Shown here: in pieces, positions 1-8,463 of the stretch | How positions within the stretch are numbered: position 1 is the first letter of the stretch | How the letters are laid out: the number at the start of each line of letters is the position of its first letter | NCBI RefSeq assembly: GCF_901875305.1 | Contig: NZ_CABFLY010000002.1 | Span: forward strand, 124,001-188,000 | Direction: 5' to 3' | Length of the DNA: 64,000 nt | Source of the DNA: Rothia mucilaginosa | GTDB taxonomy: Bacteria > Actinomycetota > Actinomycetes > Actinomycetales > Micrococcaceae | Notes under the pieces: generated by a model | What the model was told of the DNA's origin: nothing | The model's database searches: none | The model's input: only the letters and a program-made list of their open reading frames with translations | Position numbers and translations under genes: made by a program

Positions 1-2
1 AG

Positions 3-464
3 GTGCAGGAGGCGCAGACCTCCTCGCAGAGTGAGTCGAGCATCTCGGTTGCCTCCCAGAAGGCGCTGGATGAGCAGGATGGCCTGGACGAAGCCTACGA
101 ACAGTGGGATAGCACCCACACGGTGAGCGGTGAGCCCGCTCGTCGTGCTGAGGTACCGGCGGTCGGTTCGATTGCCGCCTCCCTGCTGGGTTCTACGGGC
201 ACGTTGGGTTCGGGCTTCGGCATCAGCTCGGTGGATCAGGAGCGTTCGCGCGGTTACCGAGACAATACCCCCAAGCCGATTCGTGCGGATGAGCCGCAGG
301 TTCAGCCTGTCTCTGCTGATACGGCTCGCGCATTGGTTTTCGGTGAGGCGCCCGCCGCCCCAAAGGCTGGATTGGAGGCAGAGCCCGAGCAGCAGAAAAC
401 CGAACCTGTGGCCGAGGCTGAACCTAAGACCGAGGCTCCGGAAGCCGCTGGAGATCACCTGTAG
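3..464 (+). CDS. C-terminal part of an unknown protein (5' partial)
   Basis: The reading frame is open from the window edge and ends at a TAG at 462-464, so the true start probably lies upstream and the GTG at position 3 need not be a start. The visible 153 residues are of low complexity, rich in Ala, Glu, Pro and Ser, with no recognisable catalytic motif or membrane helix. The last 40 residues are an acidic Pro/Glu/Ala tail typical of a disordered C-terminus. A strong hairpin follows 23 bases after the stop. I do not recognise the family. Confidence 0.6.
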   Translation: MQEAQTSSQSESSISVASQKALDEQDGLDEAYEQWDSTHTVSGEPARRAEVPAVGSIAASLLGSTGTLGSGFGISSVDQERSRGYRDNTPKPIRADEPQVQPVSADTARALVFGEAPAAPKAGLEAEPEQQKTEPVAEAEPKTEAPEAAGDHL

Positions 465-487
465 ACCCGGCCACGGTTAAAACTCAA

Positions 488-527
488 GGGAACGCCCGAT
501 ATATCAGTTGATATATCGGGCGTTCCC
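488..527. terminator. Bidirectional terminator hairpin
   Basis: A perfect 19-bp inverted repeat (488-506 and 509-527) with a 2-base centre lies between two convergent genes, the unknown partial gene on the plus strand and the epimerase-like gene on the minus strand. This is the expected place for a shared terminator. Confidence 0.8.
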
Positions 528-593
528 TCATGCTATTCCATAGTGTTATGGCTTTTGGCGGGTTGCTTTCCGGTTAGAGAGTGGCCTCGGCTC

Positions 594-1589
594 CTATGCG
601 AAGCGGCGGTCCTTCTTCTTGCCCAGGGCCGTGTGGGCGGTGCGCAGTACCTCTCGCACGCGCGGGGTGGGCAGCAGGTTATTCTCGCGGGCCCAAGAAT
701 CGTCAATGCCCTGGCCAAACCACATGACCTCGACCTTGCGCACCGAACCGGAGAACTTGTCATTCATGAGCTCCGATACCTTGTAACCTGCCTTGATGGC
801 CGTGCGGCAGAGCCATTCGGGCAGGCGGTGGGGCTTACGGCGGCCTGCATCCAGCGATGCGGAGGCGACGGTTGCGCCTTCCCAGGGCTGCAGCACGATG
901 GCGGGCAGCTCGCCGGGGAAGGTTCCGAGCATCACCACGAACTCGGCCAGAGCGTACACGCTGGAGACGGGGGACTTGCCCTGGCCCGCGCCGGCTACCG
1001 AGGCAAAGGGGGAGGAGGCCATCTTGGCGAAGAGCTCAGTGGTGCGGCGGCCGCGGCCCTGAACGCTGGTTGCGCGCAGGATGCACAGTTCGGGTGCGCT
1101 CTCGGGATGCTCGTCCAGGAAGTAGTCCTGCAGGTCGAGGAGTGCTTCTTCGCCCAGGGTCTTGGAGAACGAGTAGGCGCTGAAGGGGGCGGTCTCTTCA
1201 GATGCGTCGAGCACGGGGCGGGGGCCCTGCACAGCGGCGGAGGAGAGATGAATGACGCGGCGCACACCGGTACGCTGGGCGGCAATTGCGATGACGGCCG
1301 GTAGCAGGGCGTTCGCACCCATGAGCGGGGGTAGATCCTGCATGTTCGGGGCGGCGAGGCCGGCGGCGTTCACCACGACCTGAGCGCCGGCGAAGGCTTC
1401 GGCGAGGGAATCGATGATACCCTCCAACTGTTCTGCCTCGTCGATGATGCTGTCTACGTCAAGGGATCGGGTGGCGAGGCGGGGCGCTTCAATGGGATCG
1501 ACGCTGATACCCTCTGCGTTGAGGCGCGCAACGATGGCGGAGCCAACAAAGCCGCTGGCGCCAATGACTTTCCACCTGGATTCGGACAT
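594..1589 (-). CDS. NAD(P)-dependent epimerase/dehydratase family protein
   Basis: This 331-residue protein has the extended short-chain dehydrogenase fold. The N-terminus carries a glycine-rich nucleotide-binding loop (GASGFVG, about residues 10-16), an NAAG segment follows near residue 75, and the active-site Y-x-x-x-K appears as YSFSK near residue 140. The family acts on nucleotide sugars, sterols or ubiquinone-linked substrates, and nothing here fixes the substrate. The ATG start has an AGAGAGGT-like ribosome site just upstream. It is transcribed away from the polysaccharide genes, so a role in the same pathway is possible but unproven. Confidence 0.8.
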   Translation of the reverse strand: MSESRWKVIGASGFVGSAIVARLNAEGISVDPIEAPRLATRSLDVDSIIDEAEQLEGIIDSLAEAFAGAQVVVNAAGLAAPNMQDLPPLMGANALLPAVIAIAAQRTGVRRVIHLSSAAVQGPRPVLDASEETAPFSAYSFSKTLGEEALLDLQDYFLDEHPESAPELCILRATSVQGRGRRTTELFAKMASSPFASVAGAGQGKSPVSSVYALAEFVVMLGTFPGELPAIVLQPWEGATVASASLDAGRRKPHRLPEWLCRTAIKAGYKVSELMNDKFSGSVRKVEVMWFGQGIDDSWARENNLLPTPRVREVLRTAHTALGKKKDRRFA

Positions 1590-2135
1590 GTCTTTACCTC
1601 TCTGAAGCCCGCGGTCGGTGCGGGGAAAAACAGGGTCATTTCAACTTTCGCATATTTGCACCGGTTATGGTGAATTGTTGGGGCGGTGACCGGTTTTTGG
1701 TCGCTTTTTCGTATGGCAGGGACAGCTTGGGCACAGGGGAGTCGTCGAAAGTACCCGCGGAACGGCTTGCTCCCTGTTACAGGCTATGGAGCCCAGTCCA
1801 TTGGAGCCCAGTCCATTACCCGTGCCTCTGAATCTCTGGCTCATATCTAGCGATAATTTATCTTCTGGTTGAGAGTGAGTTATGGTGGATTCTGCGCTAT
1901 TCGACATGTAGAAAAACAACCGTTTGAGGTTGAATATGCGTCATAATGGGGTGCGTTAGATGGGAAGATTCACCTCGAGATGAAGACCCCGGTAAAATAG
2001 TCACTTTGGAGAGCTATATCCTCGCGGCATGAACGCTGCGGGTACCGCCGAAACACCCGGTCCTCGCGCGGAGAACGTGGATATACCTCGACATCGAACG
2101 GATAAGGTGCCTCGGCGCCGCGGAGGGAGAACACT
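1590..2135. other. Intergenic region, divergent promoters expected
   Basis: This 546-base, comparatively AT-rich stretch separates the minus-strand epimerase-like gene from the plus-strand glycosyltransferase gene. It must hold both promoters. A possible minus-10 TAAAAT lies at 1993-1998 with a weak TTCACC at 1969-1974. A 15-bp tandem duplication lies at 1788-1817. Open frames here lack ribosome sites and recognisable content. Confidence 0.5.
1788..1817. repeat. Perfect 15-bp tandem duplication
   Basis: GGAGCCCAGTCCATT occurs twice head to tail (1788-1802 and 1803-1817). Each unit also contains a short dyad (TGGA...TCCA), so it could be a duplicated operator or a simple slippage product. Confidence 0.85.
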
Positions 2136-4103
2136 ATGGCAGAACAGCACAGCGACCGACCTGCCCCTGCCCAGCACCCCGCGAAACATGACGGTCAGCC
2201 TGAGCCCCGCACCGTTGCGGTGGTCGTGACCTACAACCGCCGCGATTTGTTGCCCAAAACCCTGGCGGGTATCGCCTCCGGTCGGATGCGTCCGGTCGCC
2301 GTGGTTATTGTCGATAATGCCTCTACTGATGACACTGCAGCGTACCTGGACTCACTAGAGTACGAGTTGCCGGTGGACCGCATTACCCTGCGGCAGAATA
2401 TGGGTGGCGCCGGCGGTTTTGCGGTGGGTATCGACCGCGCCCTGGAACGTCACAACCCTGACCTCGTGTGGGTCATGGATGATGATACCGAGCCGACCGA
2501 GAACACCCTGGCCGAGGCCGTGGAGGCGTGGCTCGGCTACTCCGAGGTTCCCTCGAAGCGCCCCGCGGTGGTGGCGTCTCGCGTGGTGTGGACGAACGGT
2601 GAGGACCACCCGATGAACACTCCCCGCACGATGTTTGCGGCGGGGGAGCAGCGTCACGCCCGCGCCCGCGCGGTGGGGGCCCGCCCGATTCGTAGCGCCT
2701 CCTTCGTTTCGATTCTGATGGACGCGCAGGCCATTCGTCGCAACGGTGGCCTGCCGATTGCCGAGTTCTTCATCTGGAATGATGATTTTGAATTCTCAAC
2801 CCGTCTGATTCACCACCGTAACGGTATTGCGGTGCCTTCTTCGGTGGCTAAGCACCACACCAAGACCTTCGGTACGACGAACGCCAAGCCCGGCCCGCGC
2901 TTTTACAATGACGTGCGCAATAAGTTGTGGGTATTTACGCGCTCGCGTACCTTGAACCCGCTGGAGAAGTTGTTGTACGGCGGCTCCTCGGCCCGCCTAT
3001 GGGTCTCCACTCTGCTCCGTACCGATGACCGCCGCACCTACCTGGGGTATTTCTTGAACGGTCTGCGTGACGGTCTGCGCCCGCCTGTCCCGAACCGTCG
3101 TGTGTTGGAGGGCATCTACCCGCTGACTTTCCCGGGACGTTACGGCGTACCGGCTTCGAACCCCGAGCCGGCCGCGACCGGGAACGCCGGATGCGTGAGC
3201 TCCGCCCCCGATTTCTCGGTGCTCATGAGTGTGTATGCGAAGGAGAATCCCGCGTACCTGGATCAGGCTCTGGAATCGAATCTGCTGAACCAGACTCTGC
3301 GTCCTTCGGAACTTGTGCTGGTCCTGGACGGTCCCCTTACCCCCGAGTTGCGTGCGGTGGTGGACCGCTGGGTTGCCCGCGCCGAGAGCCTGGATTGCCC
3401 GCCGATTCAGCTTGTGGAGTTGCCGCAGAACATTGGGTTGGCCGAGGCTCTGAACGCGGGCTTGCAGGCCTGTAGCTACGAACTGGTGGCGCGCGCCGAT
3501 TCTGACGATCTTTCCGAACCCACCCGCTTTGCTGAGTTGATTCCGGCCCTGGTCGAGGGCGGTTACACTCTACTCGGCTCGGCTATGCTCGAGGTCAACG
3601 AGAGTAACTCGGAGGTCGAGTCGGTCCGCGAGGCCATCGTCGATTCTGAACGATTGCTCCGTGCTATGGAGTTGCGCAACCCGATATACCACCCCTCTGT
3701 AGCATTCCGTAAGAGTGCCGTGCTGACCCTCGGCGGTTACGAGTACGTGCCCGGTGCCGAAGACTGGTGGCTGTGGATGCGCCTGCGAGACGCCGGGTAC
3801 CGCCTGGGCAATCTGCCCGCACCCCTTGTGCGCTACCGCGTGGGCGCTGGCGCCTACACGAAGCGCGGCGGAGTGGATGCCTGGAAGCAGGACTGGGCTA
3901 TTCAACGTCGGCTGTACACGGGCCACGCCATCTCGAAGACCCGTTGGGTGCAGAATATGGCGGTGCGTAGCGTGTACCGCTTTGTGCCTGAGTCCCTGCG
4001 CCGCTCTGCTTTCCGCGCGCTGTCTACTGTGGCCGCCCGCGCGTCCTTTACTCGCTCATCTTCGGACCGTTCTACCGGTGCCGCATCTGAAGGAGGCTTT
4101 TAA
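2136..4103 (+). CDS. Tandem-domain GT2 family glycosyltransferase
   Basis: This 655-residue protein carries two GT-A glycosyltransferase domains in series. The first (about residues 27-300) has VAVVVTYNR at 27-35 and a DDD metal/sugar-nucleotide motif at 115-117, resembling rhamnosyl- and galactofuranosyltransferases of the GlfT1 type. The second (about 355-600) has FSVLMSVY at its start and a RADSDD motif near 455. No membrane helix is evident, so it likely works on lipid-linked sugars at the inner membrane face. The ATG follows a GGAGGGA ribosome site, and the stop overlaps the next ATG by one base, indicating translational coupling. Donor and acceptor sugars cannot be told from sequence. 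Confidence 0.85.
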   Translation: MAEQHSDRPAPAQHPAKHDGQPEPRTVAVVVTYNRRDLLPKTLAGIASGRMRPVAVVIVDNASTDDTAAYLDSLEYELPVDRITLRQNMGGAGGFAVGIDRALERHNPDLVWVMDDDTEPTENTLAEAVEAWLGYSEVPSKRPAVVASRVVWTNGEDHPMNTPRTMFAAGEQRHARARAVGARPIRSASFVSILMDAQAIRRNGGLPIAEFFIWNDDFEFSTRLIHHRNGIAVPSSVAKHHTKTFGTTNAKPGPRFYNDVRNKLWVFTRSRTLNPLEKLLYGGSSARLWVSTLLRTDDRRTYLGYFLNGLRDGLRPPVPNRRVLEGIYPLTFPGRYGVPASNPEPAATGNAGCVSSAPDFSVLMSVYAKENPAYLDQALESNLLNQTLRPSELVLVLDGPLTPELRAVVDRWVARAESLDCPPIQLVELPQNIGLAEALNAGLQACSYELVARADSDDLSEPTRFAELIPALVEGGYTLLGSAMLEVNESNSEVESVREAIVDSERLLRAMELRNPIYHPSVAFRKSAVLTLGGYEYVPGAEDWWLWMRLRDAGYRLGNLPAPLVRYRVGAGAYTKRGGVDAWKQDWAIQRRLYTGHAISKTRWVQNMAVRSVYRFVPESLRRSAFRALSTVAARASFTRSSSDRSTGAASEGGF

Positions 4104-6061
4104 TGGCCCAGCTGAAATCTGACGCCCACGAGGCGGTACGACGTGCTGCTCAGCGCGGCACGCTGATGACGGAGGGCGATTCCGGGGCTGTTCTGGTGAA
4201 TCGTCTATATGAGCGTAAGCCGTGGTGGCTTATCGTACAGGTGCTGATTGACTCGAGTGCTTGGGTCCTTGCGGCGCTGTTTGCGTACATGTTGCGCTAT
4301 AGTGTGCTGCTGAACCATAGCTCGGTGTTTGACATTATTCACCCCGTTTCGTTCACGATTACGGCGATCGGAGCGGTTCTGTTGCAGCTAATTTTTGGTT
4401 TGGCGGCTGCCAAGATTTATAACGGTGTGTACTCTTACGGGTCCTTTGACGAGTCGTGGCGTGCCGCGGCGGCGGCGTTGAGCACGGGTGTGGTGCTGAC
4501 CGGTTTCTCTTTTGTTGATGAGCTTGTTGGTTTGCCGCATATCCCGCACAGTGTGCCGGCGATTGCCGCGGCGTTCAGCCTGATTATGATGGCGGGTGCC
4601 CGCATGGCTAAGCGTGTCTATACTGAGCGTGGTGCGGTGCGTGAGCTGACGGGTGAACCGGTCATCGTGTATGGTGCCGGTTTTATCGGCGGCATGGTGA
4701 TGGATTCCATGCTGCACGATGAGGAGGCGAAGTTGCGCCCCGTGGCGGTTTTCGATGATGACCCGCTGAAGGCTGGAACTAAGTTCCACGGTATCCAGGT
4801 GATTACGACCTACCGTGAGCTGGAGCGCGCGATTCGCGAATCGGGCACCCGTAAGGTGATTGTCACGATTTCCGACATGCCGGAGGCGCACTTCGAGGCC
4901 TTCTGCGACCGCATGCGCCGTCTGAAGGTTGAGGTGCAGCGCATCAGCAGCGCGAACGCCCGTCTGATGGGTGAGCGCCTGGTGAACGCGAGCGATAACG
5001 ACCTGATGCGTGTGATTCGTGGCGAGATTAACTACGATATTGACCGCGATATCCTCCGCTCGTACCTGCACGGTAAGCGCGTTTTGGTGACGGGTGCGGG
5101 CGGTTCGATTGGTTCGGAGCTGTGCCGTCAGATTAGTGAATTTGAGCCTGAGACCCTGATGATGCTCGACCACGACGAGACCCTGCTGATGGACACCAAG
5201 GTGTCGATTACGCACGAGTCGAGCCTGGACGATGACCGCATCATTCTTGCGGATATTCGTGAGGGCGATAACCTGCTGGAGGTTTTCCGGGAGCGCCGCC
5301 CCGAGGTGGTGTTCCACGCTGCGGCGCTGAAGCATGTGTCGGCGCTGGAGGCCTACCCGCAGGAGGCGTGGAAGACGAACTCTCTGGGAACCCTGAATGT
5401 GTTGCGTGCCGCCGAGGCGGTGGGTGTGAAGACCTTCGTGAATGTTTCGACCGATAAGGCGGCGGACCCGAAGACGGCCTTGGGCCAGTCTAAGCGCGTG
5501 GCGGAGCGCCTGACCGCATACTTTGGCGAGAAGACCGGCAACACCTACGTGTCGGTGCGATTCGGTAACGTGTTTGGTTCGCGCGGCTCGATTAAGCCGC
5601 TCTTCACCAAGCAGATTCTTTCGGGCGGCCCGATTACCCTGACTGATAAGCGCGCGACCCGCTATTTCATGCTCATTGCGGATGCCTGTCTGCTCGTGAT
5701 GCTGGCTGGGGCGATTGGCCGTCCGGGTGAGGTCATGGTGCTGGATATGGGACAGCCGGTCAAGATTCTGGATGTGGCTAAGGCGATGCGTCAGGCCTAC
5801 GAACGTTACGACGTTGAGATTAAGGAGATTGGCCTGCGCAAGGGTGAGAAGCTGGACGAGACGCTCTTCGGCGATGCTGAGAAGCTTGTGCCCAGTGAGG
5901 AGAACCGCTACATTTCACGCTCGAGCGCACCGGCACTGAACCCGGACCAGCTTGATTACGAGCTGTGGATTCGGAACTACCGCGAGCACAGCGGCTACGA
6001 GCGCCACGGTTTGGAACGTGCACCCGATCCGCGCACTTTGGAGAACGCGCAGACCTTCTAG
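4103..6061 (+). CDS. Membrane nucleotide-sugar 4,6-dehydratase (CapD/PglF/WbpM type)
   Basis: This 652-residue protein has an N-terminal membrane part (several helices in about residues 35-170), a CoA-binding-like Rossmann segment with YGAGFIGG near 190, and a C-terminal SDR catalytic domain with VTGAGGSIGSE near 328. Relatives convert UDP-N-acetylglucosamine to a 4-keto-6-deoxy sugar, the first step to sugars such as bacillosamine or FucNAc. The active-site stretch reads STDKAADPKTALGQSKR near 449-465, with Leu where PglF-type enzymes have Met. It sits between a glycosyltransferase and a sugar-phosphate transferase, so it most likely supplies the precursor for a cell-surface glycan. Confidence 0.85.
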   Translation: MAQLKSDAHEAVRRAAQRGTLMTEGDSGAVLVNRLYERKPWWLIVQVLIDSSAWVLAALFAYMLRYSVLLNHSSVFDIIHPVSFTITAIGAVLLQLIFGLAAAKIYNGVYSYGSFDESWRAAAAALSTGVVLTGFSFVDELVGLPHIPHSVPAIAAAFSLIMMAGARMAKRVYTERGAVRELTGEPVIVYGAGFIGGMVMDSMLHDEEAKLRPVAVFDDDPLKAGTKFHGIQVITTYRELERAIRESGTRKVIVTISDMPEAHFEAFCDRMRRLKVEVQRISSANARLMGERLVNASDNDLMRVIRGEINYDIDRDILRSYLHGKRVLVTGAGGSIGSELCRQISEFEPETLMMLDHDETLLMDTKVSITHESSLDDDRIILADIREGDNLLEVFRERRPEVVFHAAALKHVSALEAYPQEAWKTNSLGTLNVLRAAEAVGVKTFVNVSTDKAADPKTALGQSKRVAERLTAYFGEKTGNTYVSVRFGNVFGSRGSIKPLFTKQILSGGPITLTDKRATRYFMLIADACLLVMLAGAIGRPGEVMVLDMGQPVKILDVAKAMRQAYERYDVEIKEIGLRKGEKLDETLFGDAEKLVPSEENRYISRSSAPALNPDQLDYELWIRNYREHSGYERHGLERAPDPRTLENAQTF

Positions 6062-6174
6062 CCTACCTCGGTTCTTCGCCCCAGTCGCCCTCACGGGAGC
6101 GTCTTTCTGGTGCACTGGGGCCGGCGGAGCCATACGATAAACACATTCACGAGACAGTACAACCAGGAACCATC

Positions 6175-7482
6175 ATGACTTCCATTCCCGAGCTAGCGAG
6201 CATATTCATCCTTGCGGTGATTGCCGGCGCCCTCCTGCCCTTTGCGGTGCGTCCGATTCTGCACCGCAACAACATGGTGGATATCCCTAATGAGCGATCC
6301 TCGCACACCACGCCTACCTATCGTGGTATGGGGCTGGCGACGGCTGCGGCGACCCTGTTGGCTTTCTGCGGTGCGACCCTGCTGGGGTGGACCTACCGGT
6401 CTGCCGAGTCTCTGCAGCTGGCCATTACGATTGCCGCTGCTATGCTTTGCTCTTTGGCTTTGGGCTGGCTTGAAGATATTCGCGGTGTGAGTATTGTTCG
6501 TCGCGCATCCTTGCAGCTAGTGATTGGTGTGCTGGTGAGTGTTAGTTTTGCGATGGTTCAGGGCACGAATCCGCTGTTGGTGGTGGTTGGTGCTGTGTTC
6601 ATCGCGGGCTATATTAATGTGGCCAACTTTATGGACGGCATTAATGGCATCTCGGGTGCTCACGGTCTTGTGGCCGGTTTGGCGTATGCGTTGACCGGTT
6701 GGATGGTTAACCTGCCATGGTTGGCGATGGCGGGTGTGGCGGTGGCCGGCGCGTACCTGGCATTTCTGCCATGGAATGTGCGCCCGGGTAAGAACGTTTT
6801 CCTGGGGGATGCTGGGTCCTATGTGCTGGGTACGGCCCTGGGCACTCTGGCTGTGGGTGCCTGGTTTGCGGATGTTCCGGTGTTGCTGGCTTTTGCTCCT
6901 CTTGTCACCTACCTGGCCGATGCCGGTTCGACTCTCTTCCGTCGCTTCATGGCGGGGGAGCAGTGGTATAAGCCGCACCGCACCCACGTGTATCAGCGTC
7001 TGACGGACGTGGGCTTCAGCCACCTGGGCTCGACCGCCGTGGTTACGGGTGTGACGATTCTGGTGTGGGTCCTGTTGGCTTTCGCTTCTGACCTGTATAC
7101 CTCGGGTGCCGCTTTTGCGGCGCTTGGTGTGGTGCTTGTGGCGCTTGCTGTTTTGGCCGTGTATCTGCGTATGCCTCAGCTTTTTGGTGGTGAGGCTCCC
7201 AGCTCGACAATTGACCTGACGAAGGCGGCGAACGGTGGATCCTCTACTGAGGCTAGTACTTCTCCGTCGGTTTCTCCGGCTGAGCAGTCGGCCTCTCCAA
7301 AGAAGGCGGGGCAGGGTACCTCGTCTTCGTCTGCGACCGGTGTGCCTGCAACTCCGGAGCGTGTAGAGCCCACTTCTCTGCATCCCGCACCCATTATTCC
7401 GGGCTCGGTGAAGCAACATTCGGGGGATGCTGAACCGCTCCGCACTGACTCCTCTGATTGCACTCAGAAGGATCACCGCTAG
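6175..7482 (+). CDS. Polyprenyl-phosphate sugar-1-phosphate transferase (WecA/TagO/MraY superfamily)
   Basis: This polytopic membrane protein of 435 residues transfers a sugar phosphate from a UDP-sugar to undecaprenyl or decaprenyl phosphate, starting a lipid-linked glycan. Family motifs are in order: NERSSHTTPT near 40, an acidic LEDIRG loop near 95, NFMDGINGISG near 150-160, FLGDAGSY near 212-219 and HRTHVYQRL near 268-276. About 10 helices are followed by a Ser/Thr/Pro-rich cytoplasmic tail of about 90 residues, longer than in most relatives. I chose ATG 6175 because the family N-terminus begins there; a longer frame upstream lacks support. The stop overlaps the next gene's GTG. Confidence 0.85.
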   Translation: MTSIPELASIFILAVIAGALLPFAVRPILHRNNMVDIPNERSSHTTPTYRGMGLATAAATLLAFCGATLLGWTYRSAESLQLAITIAAAMLCSLALGWLEDIRGVSIVRRASLQLVIGVLVSVSFAMVQGTNPLLVVVGAVFIAGYINVANFMDGINGISGAHGLVAGLAYALTGWMVNLPWLAMAGVAVAGAYLAFLPWNVRPGKNVFLGDAGSYVLGTALGTLAVGAWFADVPVLLAFAPLVTYLADAGSTLFRRFMAGEQWYKPHRTHVYQRLTDVGFSHLGSTAVVTGVTILVWVLLAFASDLYTSGAAFAALGVVLVALAVLAVYLRMPQLFGGEAPSSTIDLTKAANGGSSTEASTSPSVSPAEQSASPKKAGQGTSSSSATGVPATPERVEPTSLHPAPIIPGSVKQHSGDAEPLRTDSSDCTQKDHR

Positions 7483-8063
7483 TGGCTGTGGGGGATGGTA
7501 AGTCGTTGGTGGGAGGCCAGCGAGCTGGTGCTCAATTCTCTGAAACGTTGGGGCGTCGAGCTGTGGATGTGTTATGGTACCCGCGTTCGGAACGTCGCCG
7601 TATCCGTGCTCGCCTGAACGCAGGTACATCTAGCTCTTCAGCGAGTGTGAGTCAAGAGCTTTCTTGGAAAATTTTGTTCTATAGGGTCTCGGTCTGCACT
7701 CTGCTGGCCTGGTTCGGCGGTATGATGGGTGCGTGCCTGTTTGCGGGCCCTGTGGGCGCGCTAGGAATAACATTGGGCTTTCTGATAATCTATATATGCT
7801 TCACTCTGGGCGTATTAGTTATGCTGGTTGCTCCCATGTTCGGCTGGGGCGTACCCAAATCGTTAGTGGTCAGCTACCTGGTGAAGATTGCTCTACTCGG
7901 TCTGGTATTGATGTTTGTGCCGTTCCCAGAGAACATGAGGCACGGTTGGACTCTCGCAGGCGCATGTACCGGCGTGATTCTGTGGATTGTTATTGAGACA
8001 GTTAGCATCGCACGACTGAGGATTTTGTACTTCGACACCGACTCGGAAGACCATGGTCGGTAA
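7482..8063 (+). CDS. Small polytopic membrane protein at the head of the atp operon
   Basis: This 193-residue protein (GTG start) has a basic N-terminal region and four hydrophobic segments between about residues 60 and 180. Its position, directly before a 1-type (AtpI/AtpZ-like) protein and atpB, matches the UncI-like genes that often precede F1Fo operons and may help rotor-ring assembly or ion supply. The GTG shares its G with the preceding stop (TAGTG) and follows an AAGGA site at 7467-7471, so translation is coupled to the sugar-phosphate transferase gene. Sequence similarity to a named family is weak by eye; the assignment is by context. Confidence 0.6.
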   Translation: MAVGDGKSLVGGQRAGAQFSETLGRRAVDVLWYPRSERRRIRARLNAGTSSSSASVSQELSWKILFYRVSVCTLLAWFGGMMGACLFAGPVGALGITLGFLIIYICFTLGVLVMLVAPMFGWGVPKSLVVSYLVKIALLGLVLMFVPFPENMRHGWTLAGACTGVILWIVIETVSIARLRILYFDTDSEDHGR

Positions 8064-8090
8064 CACGATAGGTGTTTGAAAGGAAAACGT

Positions 8091-8351
8091 TTGGCCGAAG
8101 AGAAGAAATGGTGGGACGGAGATAAAAAGCTCCGCACCACCGGAGAATTGGTGTCTGGCGGAGGGTTGTCTGGTGCCGTGATGTCAATTCTTTATCTGCT
8201 TATCGGCATTGCGGTGTGGGGAGGCATCGGTTATCTCGGTGACCTGCTCTTCTCCACCACCTGGATGGTATGGGTTGGCGTCTTAATTGGTGCCATTGGG
8301 GGTTTAACTCTCGTTTTCACCTATATGACCAGGCAGAATACGGACCGTTAG
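8091..8351 (+). CDS. AtpZ/AtpI-like small membrane protein
   Basis: This 86-residue protein has a charged N-terminus (EEKKWWDGDKK) followed by two transmembrane helices, the layout of AtpZ/AtpI proteins encoded before atpB. Such proteins are proposed to help assemble the c-ring or to carry magnesium or calcium. I placed the start at TTG 8091 because a strong AAGGA (8080-8084) lies six bases before it; the in-frame TTG at 8076 would bury that ribosome site inside the gene. A 15-bp direct repeat begins inside the last codons. Confidence 0.7.
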   Translation: MAEEKKWWDGDKKLRTTGELVSGGGLSGAVMSILYLLIGIAVWGGIGYLGDLLFSTTWMVWVGVLIGAIGGLTLVFTYMTRQNTDR

Positions 8352-8377
8352 GTCATTGAACGCGGACCGTTAGGTCA
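8341..8377. repeat. 15-bp direct repeat with 7-bp spacer
   Basis: CGGACCGTTAGGTCA occurs at 8341-8355 and 8363-8377. The first copy includes the stop codon of the AtpZ-like gene; the second is a noncoding duplicate in the leader of atpB. Confidence 0.85.
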
Positions 8378-8463
8378 CACATTCATCCATGTAGTTAGCA
8401 TGTCAGTCACGCAAGAGCTGGCATGGGCTCTTGATAGCCACAAGCAGCAAGAAAGGACTTGCT

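Noticed and set aside
1665..1919. Minus-strand open frame of 84 codons in the gap before the glycosyltransferase gene
   Set aside because: It lies across the tandem duplication, has no ribosome site and no recognisable sequence features; it is likely chance in a promoter region.
4388..5335. Long minus-strand open frame inside the 4,6-dehydratase gene
   Set aside because: It is antisense to a gene with clear motifs and has the His/Arg-rich composition typical of antisense frames in high-G+C DNA.
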